Positions 34,434 through 43,324 are shown, numbered from the stretch's first letter. The stretch: DNA of 64,000 nucleotides from JALZUR01 sp965205365 (GCA_965205365.1 CBDBGT010000011.1:248001-312000); one strand, 5' to 3'. The notes: generated by a model from the sequence alone, not told the origin. Numbers and translations are program-made.

Positions 34434-36962
34434 CTATGAAAAATTGTCTTTCCACATGGTGATTTTTGTTAAAGCTTCTAGTGGTGTCATCTTAAGAGAG
34501 TTGATTTTTAAAAGCTCTTCCATAACCTTTTTTGCCTTTATTTGCTCAGGAGTCTCTAATGAATGCTTAATTTCTCTATTTTTAAATGAATCAGAAAGAT
34601 TGCCTTTAACTTGAAAATATTTTTTTAAAGGCTCTTTAGGAGTTTTTTCTGAAAATTCTTTAGCTTCTAAAACAACCTCTTCAGGAAGCCCTGCAAGTCT
34701 TGCAACCTCAATACCATAAGATTTTTGAGAAGCCCCTTTTTTAATTTTGTATGTAAAAACAATCTGGCCATCTTCTTCAAAATAACCCATATGTATATTA
34801 TGAAGCCTTTTTTCATTACAAAAGGCCCCTGTTAACTCATGATAATGTGTAGCAAACAAAGTATGGCAATTAACCTTTGAAACAATATAGTTCATTATAC
34901 TTTGAGCAAGTGCTAAACCATCACTACTACTTGTACCTCTTCCAATCTCATCAAGAATTAATAAACTCTTAGATGTAGCGTTTTTTAAAATGTCAGCAGT
35001 TTCTTTCATTTCAACCATAAAAGTAGAGAGCCCTTCTGATAAAACATCCGAAGCCCCTACTCGAGTAAAAATACTATCATAAACTGGAAGGCTTGCTGAT
35101 TCAGCAGGAACAACCAAGCCACATTGAGCAAGGTATGTAATAATAACAACTTGTCTCATCATAGTACTCTTTCCTGCCATATTAGGACCTGTAATCAAGA
35201 AAAACTTATTCTCTTCATTTAAACTTAATTCATTTGAAATAAACCCGTGCTTTTCAGATTGGATCAACTCATCTACAACCACAGGATGAAATCCTCCCCT
35301 AACCTCTAAATTTTTAAGATCTTTAAACTCAGGAATAGAATAATTCTTTTCAAAACACAGATAAGCCATTGAAGAATAAACATCCTCTAAACTACATATA
35401 TCACAAGCGCTATTAAGGTCTTTTAAATTGAAACGAATTTGTCCTTTTATTTTAGCATAAACCTCTTTTTCTAAAAGAATTCTTTTTGTTTTAGCTGATA
35501 AAACCTTTTCCTCTAATGCTGATAAGTCTTGAGTCGTATACCGTTCAGCACTAGTTAATGTCTGTTTTCTAACATAGTATTGAGGAATTTGCCCTTTATG
35601 GTTTTTTGAAATTTCAATATAAAAACCAAAAATATTATTAAATCTAATTTTAAGACTTAAAATTCCAGTTGCTTTTCTTTCTTTTTCTTCAAGGTTATTA
35701 ACCTCTTCTTGAGCCCCTAAGGCTATATCCATTAATTCATCTAAATCTTTAGAAAACCCTTTTTTAAGATAACCACCTTTTGTTTGCCACTGACCCACAG
35801 GATCCTCTTCAATAGAGGCTTTTAAAAGATTTTTAACCTCTACCACATTCTCCCGACCTTTGAAATAAAGCTCTTTAAAGCTTTCTAAAAAAGCCTCTAA
35901 GGATCTTCTAAGCCTTAACAAATCTTGTGGTGACCCTAAAGGGTGCCCTGCTCTTGCAACACGTCTTTCAATATCACCAACAAAAGAAAGCCTTTCTCTA
36001 AAGCTTATAAGTTTTGTATAATCTTTTTTCCATTTATAAATGGATTTTTGACGATCTTTAATCTTATTAAGATCTACTAATGGTGTCTGAAGCCAGTGCC
36101 TTAAGAGTCTTGTCCCTCCGGGAGTTTTAGTTTTTTTAATAGCATTAAATAAACTTTTTTGCTTATCACCTTCATTTGATTGAAAAACCTCTATATGTTT
36201 AAAAAAATGTACACTAAGGCTTAGACTCTCATTATTTTTTACTTCAACCCATTTAGTAAAGCCAAAAGAGGCTCCCTCACCTTGCATATACTCTAAATAG
36301 TTAAGTAAAGTTTGTCGAGAGTCTTTTGAAAGAATTTTTTTCTCAGAAAGGCTTTCTGAAGCATTTTGCTTAAGACCTTTATAAAAAGAACATACTTTAA
36401 ACTTATCAATATCTAAACACAAAATTTCTTTTGGTTGAATTTTTAAAATTAAATCTTTAACTTCATCAAGTGACTTTATTTTTCTAAAATAAGCCTTTCC
36501 TGTTGAAGAATCTATCCAACACACCCTTTCATTATCAAAAGATAAAATATAATGATGTGCATCTGCCTCTAATAAGTTGGTGTTAAACACAACTCCTGGA
36601 GACAATAACAGCCTCACTCCTCTTTTAATTATACCCTTTACTTCACAAGAATTTTCTAACTGATCACAAACAGCCACACAATAACCTGCATTAAGAAGTT
36701 TATTTACAGGGGATTCCATTGCATGATGGGGAAACCCACACATAAGTGTGTCACCCCCTGCTTTCTTATTCCTTTTTGTAAGGGTAATATTTAAAACTTC
36801 AGATGCTATCTTTGCATCTTCATTAAAAAGCTCATAAAAATCACCCATTCGAAAAAGCAAGAGCTTGTCTTGGTGTTGCTCTTTAATAGCTCCATACTGT
36901 TTCATTAATGGTGTAAGCTTTGGTTGGTCTAAATTCTTATGTTTGCCGCCTGGCTTAAGCAC
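34434..36962 (-). CDS. mutS: DNA mismatch repair protein MutS
   Basis: 842 residues. The N-terminal mismatch-reading motif is GDFYELF, within LLLFRMGDFYELFNEDA, placing it in the MutS1 mismatch-repair class rather than MutS2. The ATPase domain has Walker A GPNMAGKSTMM near 591-601, Walker B LLILDEIGRGTSSSDG, and THYHEL as the signature His. The C-terminal tetramerisation tail is short. It detects base mismatches and short loops together with MutL; mutL is not in this window. It is separated from neighbours by over 200 bases upstream of the LuxR-type gene and 70 bases from the small exported protein. Confidence 0.97.
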   Translation of the reverse strand: MLKPGGKHKNLDQPKLTPLMKQYGAIKEQHQDKLLLFRMGDFYELFNEDAKIASEVLNITLTKRNKKAGGDTLMCGFPHHAMESPVNKLLNAGYCVAVCDQLENSCEVKGIIKRGVRLLLSPGVVFNTNLLEADAHHYILSFDNERVCWIDSSTGKAYFRKIKSLDEVKDLILKIQPKEILCLDIDKFKVCSFYKGLKQNASESLSEKKILSKDSRQTLLNYLEYMQGEGASFGFTKWVEVKNNESLSLSVHFFKHIEVFQSNEGDKQKSLFNAIKKTKTPGGTRLLRHWLQTPLVDLNKIKDRQKSIYKWKKDYTKLISFRERLSFVGDIERRVARAGHPLGSPQDLLRLRRSLEAFLESFKELYFKGRENVVEVKNLLKASIEEDPVGQWQTKGGYLKKGFSKDLDELMDIALGAQEEVNNLEEKERKATGILSLKIRFNNIFGFYIEISKNHKGQIPQYYVRKQTLTSAERYTTQDLSALEEKVLSAKTKRILLEKEVYAKIKGQIRFNLKDLNSACDICSLEDVYSSMAYLCFEKNYSIPEFKDLKNLEVRGGFHPVVVDELIQSEKHGFISNELSLNEENKFFLITGPNMAGKSTMMRQVVIITYLAQCGLVVPAESASLPVYDSIFTRVGASDVLSEGLSTFMVEMKETADILKNATSKSLLILDEIGRGTSSSDGLALAQSIMNYIVSKVNCHTLFATHYHELTGAFCNEKRLHNIHMGYFEEDGQIVFTYKIKKGASQKSYGIEVARLAGLPEEVVLEAKEFSEKTPKEPLKKYFQVKGNLSDSFKNREIKHSLETPEQIKAKKVMEELLKINSLKMTPLEALTKITMWKDNFS

Positions 36963-37031
36963 TAAAAAACCCCTCCTAAAAGACTTTAAAGTAGCTAATT
37001 ATAAGGCTTTGGGCAAAGAAAAGAACACTCT

Positions 37032-37295
37032 CTAATGGGCTTTTCTAAAAGAACTTAAATGCTGTTCTAGGATTTTGTTCTCAAGTCGAGCAATTTTTTT
37101 AATAATTTTACCTCTTTTATCACCCTTAGCGGTGGCTAAGGATTTTTTAAGCTTAATAACCCTTTGTTTTGCCTCTTTGAGTGATAAGGAAGCAAAATCT
37201 CTATTAACTTGAGCAAAGCTTAGGCTTATAAAAAAAAATATCACTATGCTTAATATTTTAAAAAAAAACAAAAAAACGCGCTTTTTAATACTCAT
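37032..37295 (-). CDS. Small exported helical protein, function unknown
   Basis: 87 residues: a signal peptide (VFLFFFKILSIVIFFFISLSFA) followed by about 55 charged residues (LKEAKQRVIKLKKSLATAKG, then KIIKKIARLENKIL). The latter are rich in Lys with heptad-like Leu/Ile, suggesting a short coiled coil. No family was recognised. It sits between mutS and a lipoprotein gene on the same strand with no obvious functional link. Confidence 0.55.
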   Translation of the reverse strand: MSIKKRVFLFFFKILSIVIFFFISLSFAQVNRDFASLSLKEAKQRVIKLKKSLATAKGDKRGKIIKKIARLENKILEQHLSSFRKAH

Positions 37296-37364
37296 GCTTA
37301 TATTTTCTTTGATATTATTCCATTTAACCAGAAATACTTTCTAATTTGTCTTATAAAGAATACT

Positions 37365-38303
37365 TTATTTTAACTGTCTTAAACTATAAACACCTAAAAT
37401 TACTGGATTTATTCCATTTACTCTAAGTTCAATATTTCCTTCAATATAGCCCTTAGAATGAACAAAGCTGTTAAAATAAACCTTTCTAGAGCCATTTAAA
37501 ACTGATACATAAACAAAATTTATATATGGATTTGAATTCTCTTCAAGCTCTGAAATTTCTTTAGTTTCAGGGCTAAGTACAAAAATTTCATTATAAAGGC
37601 TAATGGTTTGATTTATATCCAGGGGCCTTAATATATAATGTGTTTGTGCAACTGGTTGAAACGTCACATCAAGTCTTTGCCCTGTTTCTAAACTCAAACC
37701 ATGGACATTACCACTGTTATAAATCAATTCACCACTCCATTCCCCGAAATAGTCAACAAACCACCTGTCTTTAATAAAGACTCTAAATGGAGTTTTTATT
37801 TTATGAATTTTTTCACCAAACTCAAACACATTTAACACAAGGTCACCATTTGCAATTAAACTCCCAGATTCTCTTCTAAATTCTAAGCAATACTTAAAAT
37901 CCATAGTTCTTGAGTCTAAAGAAATTTTATCTGAACAAACATCAATATGACTTACACCAGCTTTAAGCTTATTTCTAACTTGTAAACCTATCTTAAAATT
38001 TTTTAAAACAACTTTTCTTCCAAGCCTACTGTCAGCCCACTGAACCTCACCTAAAGTATTAAAATATGTACGTTCATTAAAAGACAGACCATTTCTTAAA
38101 ATACTGGCTGTTAGATCTAACTCACTTTGCCCATTAAAAATCTCTATTGAACTTACAGACGTAATATCTAGCAGTGTAGAGTCTGTTCTATAAATACCCG
38201 TCATATCATCTACATTCAACACAACAGAACCATTTTTGTTAGAACCACACCCTATAAAACTTAAAGCAATTAATCCTAATAAAATCGTTTTTACATTTCT
38301 CAT
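37365..38303 (-). CDS. Lipoprotein of unknown function
   Basis: 312 residues from the ATG at 38303; the frame runs nine codons further but the signal begins at MRNVKTILLG. The lipobox is LSFIGC. The mature protein is beta-rich with no recognised domain and includes repeated short strands such as DMTGIYRTDSTLLDI. A similar GIY...DS/ET phrase (GMYQTETEYLGC) occurs near the start of the giant metalloprotease lipoprotein; this may be coincidence. It lies directly upstream of an inserted ISL3 derivative that could separate it from its former promoter. Confidence 0.65.
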   Translation of the reverse strand: MRNVKTILLGLIALSFIGCGSNKNGSVVLNVDDMTGIYRTDSTLLDITSVSSIEIFNGQSELDLTASILRNGLSFNERTYFNTLGEVQWADSRLGRKVVLKNFKIGLQVRNKLKAGVSHIDVCSDKISLDSRTMDFKYCLEFRRESGSLIANGDLVLNVFEFGEKIHKIKTPFRVFIKDRWFVDYFGEWSGELIYNSGNVHGLSLETGQRLDVTFQPVAQTHYILRPLDINQTISLYNEIFVLSPETKEISELEENSNPYINFVYVSVLNGSRKVYFNSFVHSKGYIEGNIELRVNGINPVILGVYSLRQLK

Positions 38304-38425
38304 CTTAGCAATAACGTATACAAAAAGCATGCCTTATAAAGCCCTCTATATTGACTATGAGTGTTTAAATTTTTAACAATTGATTAAAAACTTCTTTAAA
38401 AAGATCCTTTCCGTATTTCTAACAA

Positions 38426-38433
38426 TATATTCT
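38426..38433. repeat. 8-bp target-site duplication, left copy
   Basis: TATATTCT, repeated exactly at 39144-39151 on the other side of the deleted ISL3 element. Confidence 0.8.
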
Positions 38434-39143
38434 GGTTCGGTTCTCTTCTAAAACTGGAGGTTAAGCTGGAAGCCAATCTTTTTCTAAATACCCGCATTTC
38501 TCCATGATTTTGAGCATGAAGTATTCAATCTTCTTATACCCATACGCCATCTTCTTCACCACAGAGATCTTTGAGTTTATTCCTTTACTGATTGCAGAGC
38601 TACGTCCTGTTCTTATTATAAAGTCGGTGAAACCTTTTAGCTTCACTTTAAATGCTTTGGCTACCCATTTTGTTAAAAATAAATTAGCTTCTTTTGTTTC
38701 ATAATGTCTGAAGCTAAAAAAATTGTAGAACTGCTCTTTGTGTAAATATGCTTTGTAGAGTTCTCTATTTATCTCTTCTAAGGACTGTAAACTTTTAACT
38801 TTATTCTCAGCTAAATTTTTTTTCTTAAAACACAAAAGCCAGTTCATAGGATGGATGGTTTTTCTTTTTCCCACCTTTAACCTTGGTCCAACGCTTAACT
38901 CTCTTCTACAGTCATTAATTGTTTTATTCAGTCTTTGGATCACGTGAAAATGATCTACCACCTGCATAGCCTGAAGGGCATATTCATCACAACTGTACTT
39001 AAAAGCTAAATGCAGATCTTTTGAAACGGTTTCTATCTTTGCACAATGTATGCGCAGACTTTTAGGTGAATAGGTCAGCAACCTAAGGTTTCAATATCTC
39101 AAGCTTTAGGCCCTAGAAATACCACCAACTTTAGAAGAGAACC
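38434..39143 (-). mobile_element. Internally deleted ISL3-family element (non-autonomous)
   Basis: A 710-bp element bounded by imperfect terminal inverted repeats. The left end is GGTTCTCTTCTAAAACTGG (from 38439, preceded by an extra GGTTC). The right end, read inward on the minus strand from 39143, is GGTTCTCTTCTAAAGTTGG. It is flanked by perfect 8-bp direct repeats TATATTCT at 38426-38433 and 39144-39151, the size that ISL3 elements generate. Only the C-terminal part of the transposase remains, so movement would need an enzyme supplied from elsewhere. The ends differ from the intact ISL3 element at 57 kb. Confidence 0.85.
38461..39081 (-). pseudogene. ISL3 transposase, C-terminal remnant
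   Basis: 206 codons matching the C-terminal half of ISL3 transposases. VVDHFHVIQRLNKTINDCRR aligns with VDRFHVAEGLNNFFDDVRK of the intact copy in this window. SAISKGINSKISVVKKMAYG aligns with TAVSEGLNNKIKVLRRMGYG, including the Glu-to-Lys change in the normally catalytic SEG triplet. The N-terminal zinc-finger/HTH part and the first catalytic Asp region are gone. The stop codon lies within the left inverted repeat. Confidence 0.85.
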
Positions 39144-39151
39144 TATATTCT
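39144..39151. repeat. 8-bp target-site duplication, right copy
   Basis: TATATTCT, identical to 38426-38433; marks the insertion of the deleted ISL3 element. Confidence 0.8.
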
Positions 39152-39278
39152 GCAAAATCAATTACACCCTTTAGCTTCTACCTCTCCAGTTAAATGTCGA
39201 CAGTCCACTTTTCGTTTCAAAACATTTAAAACTAAAAAAAAAATTAATAAGCTAAGGTGAAATACTAATTTTTTCTAT

Positions 39279-39827
39279 CTACTTCACTTCAGCAATCAAC
39301 TTAACCTTAACCTCAACCTCTTCTGCTACTGTAATACCTTTAAATGAGGGAGTTTGAATCTTATAGTCTATAAGTTTAAATAAAAACTTAGCTCTAACAA
39401 CAAAGCCTTTAGCATGTGGTATAACCCTACCTTTAATATTAATTTTACGCTCTACACCATTTAGTAAGAATTTTGCCCAAAAATTTATCTTGCCTTTTTT
39501 CTTTTTAGGCAAAATTAAATCTTTTATTTTTAAAATAGCAATATCTCTACCTTTTTCTTCTACTTTTAAATATTTTTCTTTTAGGTGGCGATCTCGTAAA
39601 TGAATGCCTGTTTTTAAGCTCTTTAAAGAGAATGTTAAATCTCCTGAAACTTTTTCTTTTAAAACTTTTAATACTCCACTAACACCTTGGCCTTCACCTT
39701 TAATTTTTATAAAGCCAGGATATCCTTTAGCCGTAAATTCAACACGTCCAACTTCTGCTCTAAACACATAATCACAGAGCCCTAAACAAGGCATACTCAA
39801 AATAAAAGCAAATAATATATACTTCAT
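39279..39827 (-). CDS. YceI-family periplasmic protein
   Basis: 182 residues from the ATG with GAGG nine to ten bases upstream; the longer frame overlaps the cytochrome gene and is not family-like. The signal peptide is MKYILFAFILSMPCLGLC. The mature part follows the YceI lipocalin-like pattern: GRVEFTAKGYPGFIKIKGEG, SLKTGIHLRDRHLKEKYL and a C-terminal FKGITVAEEVEVKVKLIAEV. Family members bind polyisoprenoids or amphiphiles, and some accompany cytochromes. It is third in an operon behind a Tat-exported protein and a c-type cytochrome, four bases after the latter's stop. Confidence 0.85.
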   Translation of the reverse strand: MKYILFAFILSMPCLGLCDYVFRAEVGRVEFTAKGYPGFIKIKGEGQGVSGVLKVLKEKVSGDLTFSLKSLKTGIHLRDRHLKEKYLKVEEKGRDIAILKIKDLILPKKKKGKINFWAKFLLNGVERKINIKGRVIPHAKGFVVRAKFLFKLIDYKIQTPSFKGITVAEEVEVKVKLIAEVK

Positions 39828-39831
39828 ACTT

Positions 39832-40221
39832 TTACTCCTCTTGTGATAAAAATTTATTACCAAACTCAGGCGCTCCTGCATTAACCCACTCTAAAAGCAT
39901 AGTTTTTAAATTCTTAGAAAGAGGCTTTGGAACACCTTCAGAATCTTGAGGCATCCTATTTGATAAAACCTGTTTAAGAATACTCATGGAATTTAGGCGT
40001 ACGTTCTCATAATTATGGTAACCTCTTTCAGAATGACAGACTATACAGTTTGGCTCAATAATATTATTATAAATATCCATAAAAGTAAAGTCTGTAGTAA
40101 TTATATTAGGCCCCTCTTTGCTCTCACCATCTGCAGGAAAACCTAACTTTAACTTTTCATAATTTCCACAAGAAACTTGAAAAAGTAAAAATACAATGAG
40201 AAAATATCTTATTCTGTCTAT
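39832..40221 (-). CDS. c-type cytochrome lipoprotein; apparent ATA start
   Basis: 129 residues if read from ATA 40221. The first ATG (40080) would give 82 residues without any export signal, yet the protein has a heme-c site CIVCH (about 59-63) that requires export. The upstream frame supplies a hydrophobic signal (RYFLIVFLLFQVSC, Cys18 as likely lipid anchor). The frame is closed by a stop at 40234-40236 and holds no ATG, GTG or TTG in between. AGAGGAG ends seven bases before the ATA. The SNRMPQDSEG...LSKNLKTMLLEWVNAGAPE pattern, shown in part, is typical of small one-heme cytochromes whose Met is the axial ligand. Likely an electron carrier. Confidence 0.8.
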   Translation of the reverse strand: MDRIRYFLIVFLLFQVSCGNYEKLKLGFPADGESKEGPNIITTDFTFMDIYNNIIEPNCIVCHSERGYHNYENVRLNSMSILKQVLSNRMPQDSEGVPKPLSKNLKTMLLEWVNAGAPEFGNKFLSQEE

Positions 40222-40225
40222 AACA

Positions 40226-40591
40226 CTACTCCTCTACTCTTAACTTTAATCTAACTTTATGTGAATGGTTAAAATCACTGCTAGAATCTAAAGTCTTTTC
40301 TTTGCCTAAAAGAATATCTAAAACATCATTAAATTCTAAATTAATAGAATGAGGATGACTCTGACCTTGAATGCTCAGAGTTTGAATTTTATTCTCAGGT
40401 TGAAGCTCACGAAGTACAGTAACAAGGTTAGCCAATGTTAGGTTAAGCTCATGACCATGATTATCAGAAATTTCAGCTATAACTTCACTTGTATCTTCTA
40501 ATGCCTCTGCTCCATCTAATTTAAGACCTGATATTAAGGTGGTCCCTAAAGCAACCTTGGCTCCTTTACTAAAAAAATTTCTTCTATCCAT
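40226..40591 (-). CDS. Tat-exported His-rich small protein
   Basis: 121 residues with AGGAGG upstream. The N-terminus MDRRNFFSKGAKVALGTTLI is a Tat signal (RRxFF followed by a weakly hydrophobic stretch), implying export in a folded, perhaps cofactor-bound state. The mature part is small (about 90 residues), with His clusters HGHE, SHPHS and NHSHK that could bind a metal such as copper or iron. I recognise no family. It is the first gene of a three-gene operon with a c-type cytochrome and a YceI protein, divergent from a LysR regulator. Confidence 0.7.
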   Translation of the reverse strand: MDRRNFFSKGAKVALGTTLISGLKLDGAEALEDTSEVIAEISDNHGHELNLTLANLVTVLRELQPENKIQTLSIQGQSHPHSINLEFNDVLDILLGKEKTLDSSSDFNHSHKVRLKLRVEE

Positions 40592-40657
40592 AACTACTCC
40601 TCCTTAAAAAAAAACTAGCCTTAATAAGATTTTTCTACTACTCTATTTGAATAAAAC

Positions 40658-41575
40658 ATGAGTTTACAAAAAAGAAACACCTTTGATAATGCCCTTGAAA
40701 ACCTTAGATTTAAGGATATTTCCATTTGTTTAAATCTATCTCAAACCCTTAATATTAGAGAGCTCTCTAGAAAAACTCAACTAACACCTGGGCAAATCTC
40801 TAAAACTATTACAAAATTAGAAAAAATTTTAAAAATTAAGCTCTTTAACCGTTCAACAACTGGGCTTAGTCTTTCTGCTGATGGAAAAATATTTCTTCCA
40901 AAATTACAAAAACTACAAAATGATTTTTTAACCCTACAAGAAACCAATAATATCAAAGAAAAAAAGAATCTCACACTTGCATGTTCATCCTTTTTTGCAA
41001 GCCATCTTCTTCCAAAAATTATTTTAAAGTTCAAGAATTATCAATTTAACATTATTCAATTGCCACCTGAAGATTATATTCAAGTTGGTCTACTTTCTGG
41101 TTTTAGTGTTTGCCTTCATACAACTAAAATGGATTGGCCAAAAACTTGGTATTCAGAATTAGCTGGCAATATAACTTTTAAACTCTATGCTTCACCTAAA
41201 CACCCTATTTTTAGAAAAAAAACTTGCAGTAAAAATGATATTAAAAACCTTGATTTTACTGGGCCCATTTATTGGACAAAAGAAGGCCTTACAAATGGCA
41301 ATGACTATTTTCCAAAAAATATAACGAGAAAAATTCTCCATAAAACATCAACTGCAATAGGTAGCGCTGCATTAATCCATCAAAGCAATATTGTAGGGTT
41401 TTTACCTTCATTAATTGGAGAAAGTGAATTTTATAATCTTAAAGAGATTAACACTCCCTTTATTAAACCTGTTAAACAAAGTATTTATATCACTGTTAAA
41501 TCTGATGAAATTTCTCAAAGTTTTTATTCAGAGTTCTTAAATCAAATTTCAATTCATTTATTAAGTGATGGCTAA
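40658..41575 (+). CDS. LysR-type transcriptional regulator
   Basis: 305 residues. The N-terminal winged helix spans about 20-80 (LNIRELSRKTQLTPGQISKT, then LEKILKIKLFNRSTTGLSLS). The effector-binding part begins near residue 105 (KKNLTLACSSFFASHLLPKI). Lengths and domain order are standard. It is divergent from the Tat-protein/cytochrome/YceI operon with only 66 bases between, the classic arrangement in which a LysR protein regulates its neighbour and itself. The inducer is unknown. Confidence 0.88.
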   Translation: MSLQKRNTFDNALENLRFKDISICLNLSQTLNIRELSRKTQLTPGQISKTITKLEKILKIKLFNRSTTGLSLSADGKIFLPKLQKLQNDFLTLQETNNIKEKKNLTLACSSFFASHLLPKIILKFKNYQFNIIQLPPEDYIQVGLLSGFSVCLHTTKMDWPKTWYSELAGNITFKLYASPKHPIFRKKTCSKNDIKNLDFTGPIYWTKEGLTNGNDYFPKNITRKILHKTSTAIGSAALIHQSNIVGFLPSLIGESEFYNLKEINTPFIKPVKQSIYITVKSDEISQSFYSEFLNQISIHLLSDG

Positions 41576-41696
41576 CAGTAACCTTCTTATTACTTTAAGT
41601 TTAAAAACACCAATTCTTTTAATCTAAAAACTTATTTAAAATTACCCACATATTCCATTGGTGTTAATTTAGCCTAAGCTTTTGCCTCTAAGTTTA

Positions 41697-42203
41697 CTAA
41701 GTTTTAGTAAAATTATACGCTCTACTTTTAGATTGAATTTTTCTTTTACTGATTCTAAGTTTATCTGCCCTTTTCACTGATAATACTTTCTCTTCTTTTG
41801 TTCTTTTTTCATTCTCTTGCACCCATTTCTCATCTTTAACTGGAGGTACATAATCAACAAACTCAATATATGCTATGGGTGCTTGATCACCTGGTCTATT
41901 GCCTAGTTTTCTAATCCTTGTGTATCCACCTGGGCGCTCTTTAAACCGTACAGATAAAACATCTACGATTTTTTCCATAGTGTCTTTATTTGAATATTTA
42001 CTAAGAATTACACGCCTTGCATGCACTGTTCCTAACTTACCTTTTGTAATTGCTTTTTCAACATGTTTTCTAAGCTCTTTAGCTTTTGGAAGAGTAGTTT
42101 TAATTCTCTCATCTCTAACTAACGACTCTACTAAGCCTTTAATAAGAGCTTTTTTAGGGCCGTTTCTCCTGCCAAAGTGCTTCTTCATAACCTTATGTCT
42201 CAT
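41697..42203 (-). CDS. rplQ: 50S ribosomal protein L17 with extended C-terminus
   Basis: 168 residues; typical L17 has about 117-130. The core from MRHKVMKKHFGRRNGPKKAL to GDQAPIAYIEFVDY is normal. The last 45 residues are an added Lys/Arg/Glu-rich tail. It is the last gene of the alpha operon, 44 bases after rpoA. Extensions of this kind occur in some lineages and probably lie on the ribosome surface near the exit tunnel. Confidence 0.96.
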   Translation of the reverse strand: MRHKVMKKHFGRRNGPKKALIKGLVESLVRDERIKTTLPKAKELRKHVEKAITKGKLGTVHARRVILSKYSNKDTMEKIVDVLSVRFKERPGGYTRIRKLGNRPGDQAPIAYIEFVDYVPPVKDEKWVQENEKRTKEEKVLSVKRADKLRISKRKIQSKSRAYNFTKT

Positions 42204-42247
42204 AACTAATCTCCAAAAATTATATTAAAAAGATATTTACTACCTAA

Positions 42248-43324
42248 TTAATTCATTTCCTCAGGTTTAACCCCACTTACTCCAGCACTATCTATTTGAG
42301 GGGGAATATATGCTTGTGCAGTGTTTGGATCCCAACCTAAAGGAGGCCATCCTTCAACTTTCATTCCAAGATTTAAACCCATTTTTATTAAAATATCTTT
42401 AATTTCATTTAATGATTTTCTACCAAAATTTTTAGTTTTCAACATTTCACCTTCACTTTTAGTTACAAGTTCACCAATGAATCTAATATTTGCATTCTTA
42501 AGACAATTTGCACTTCTTACGGAGAGTTCCAAATCATCTACAGACCTAAATAGATTATTGTTTAATTCTGGAGAAGCTGAAGTTTCTTCCGCTTCTATAG
42601 GCTCAATATCTTCATCAAATGTAACAAAAATTTGAAGTTGTTCTTTTAAAATTTTTGCAGCCAAGGAAATAACTTCATCTGGCCTTAAAGATCCATCTGT
42701 CCAAACTTCAATTTCAAGAGAATCATAATCAGTTCTTTGACCAACACGAGCATCTGTAACTCTATAGTTTACCTTCCGAACAGCACTATGTAGCGAGTCT
42801 ACTGGGATAAATCCTGTTGGAAGATCTAAGTTGTTACTTACCTCAGCTGCAACATAGCCTCTACCAAATTCAACTAAAATTTCAGCCTCAAAACTAGAAT
42901 TCTTACCTAAAGTAGCAATATGTTGCTCTGGATTTAAAACTTCAATCCCAGTAACTTCTTGAACATCACCACCAGTAACAACACCAGGTCCTTTTTTAAA
43001 AATTTTTAAAGACTTTATATCTGCATCATGCTGCTTAAATCTAAGCTCTTTAAGGTTTAAAATAATATCAGTCACATCTTCCATTACATCTGGAATCGTA
43101 CTAAACTCATGAAGAACACCTTCAAACTTAACAGCTTTAACAGCTGAACCCATCATTGAACTTAACAAAACTCTTCTAAGAGAATTACCAAGAGTGACTC
43201 CATAACCTTTTTCTAAAGGCTTAATGTTAAATTTTCCATAAACATCAGTTATTTTTGACCCTGTCTGTTCAAACCCTTGTGGAGTGATTAAATCTTTCCA
43301 AAATTTGTAATAATGAGGCTGCAT
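42248..43324 (-). CDS. rpoA: RNA polymerase alpha subunit
   Basis: 358 residues, slightly longer than usual owing to a C-terminal Pro/Gly-rich tail. The N-terminal assembly domain (KGYGVTLGNSLRRVLLSSMM) is followed by GSLRPDEVISLAAKIL. The C-terminal DNA- and factor-binding domain includes LELSVRSANCLKNANI and NFGRKSLNEIKDIL. It follows rpsK with a 50-base gap; the rpsD gene usually placed between them is absent. Confidence 0.98.
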   Translation of the reverse strand: MQPHYYKFWKDLITPQGFEQTGSKITDVYGKFNIKPLEKGYGVTLGNSLRRVLLSSMMGSAVKAVKFEGVLHEFSTIPDVMEDVTDIILNLKELRFKQHDADIKSLKIFKKGPGVVTGGDVQEVTGIEVLNPEQHIATLGKNSSFEAEILVEFGRGYVAAEVSNNLDLPTGFIPVDSLHSAVRKVNYRVTDARVGQRTDYDSLEIEVWTDGSLRPDEVISLAAKILKEQLQIFVTFDEDIEPIEAEETSASPELNNNLFRSVDDLELSVRSANCLKNANIRFIGELVTKSEGEMLKTKNFGRKSLNEIKDILIKMGLNLGMKVEGWPPLGWDPNTAQAYIPPQIDSAGVSGVKPEEMN

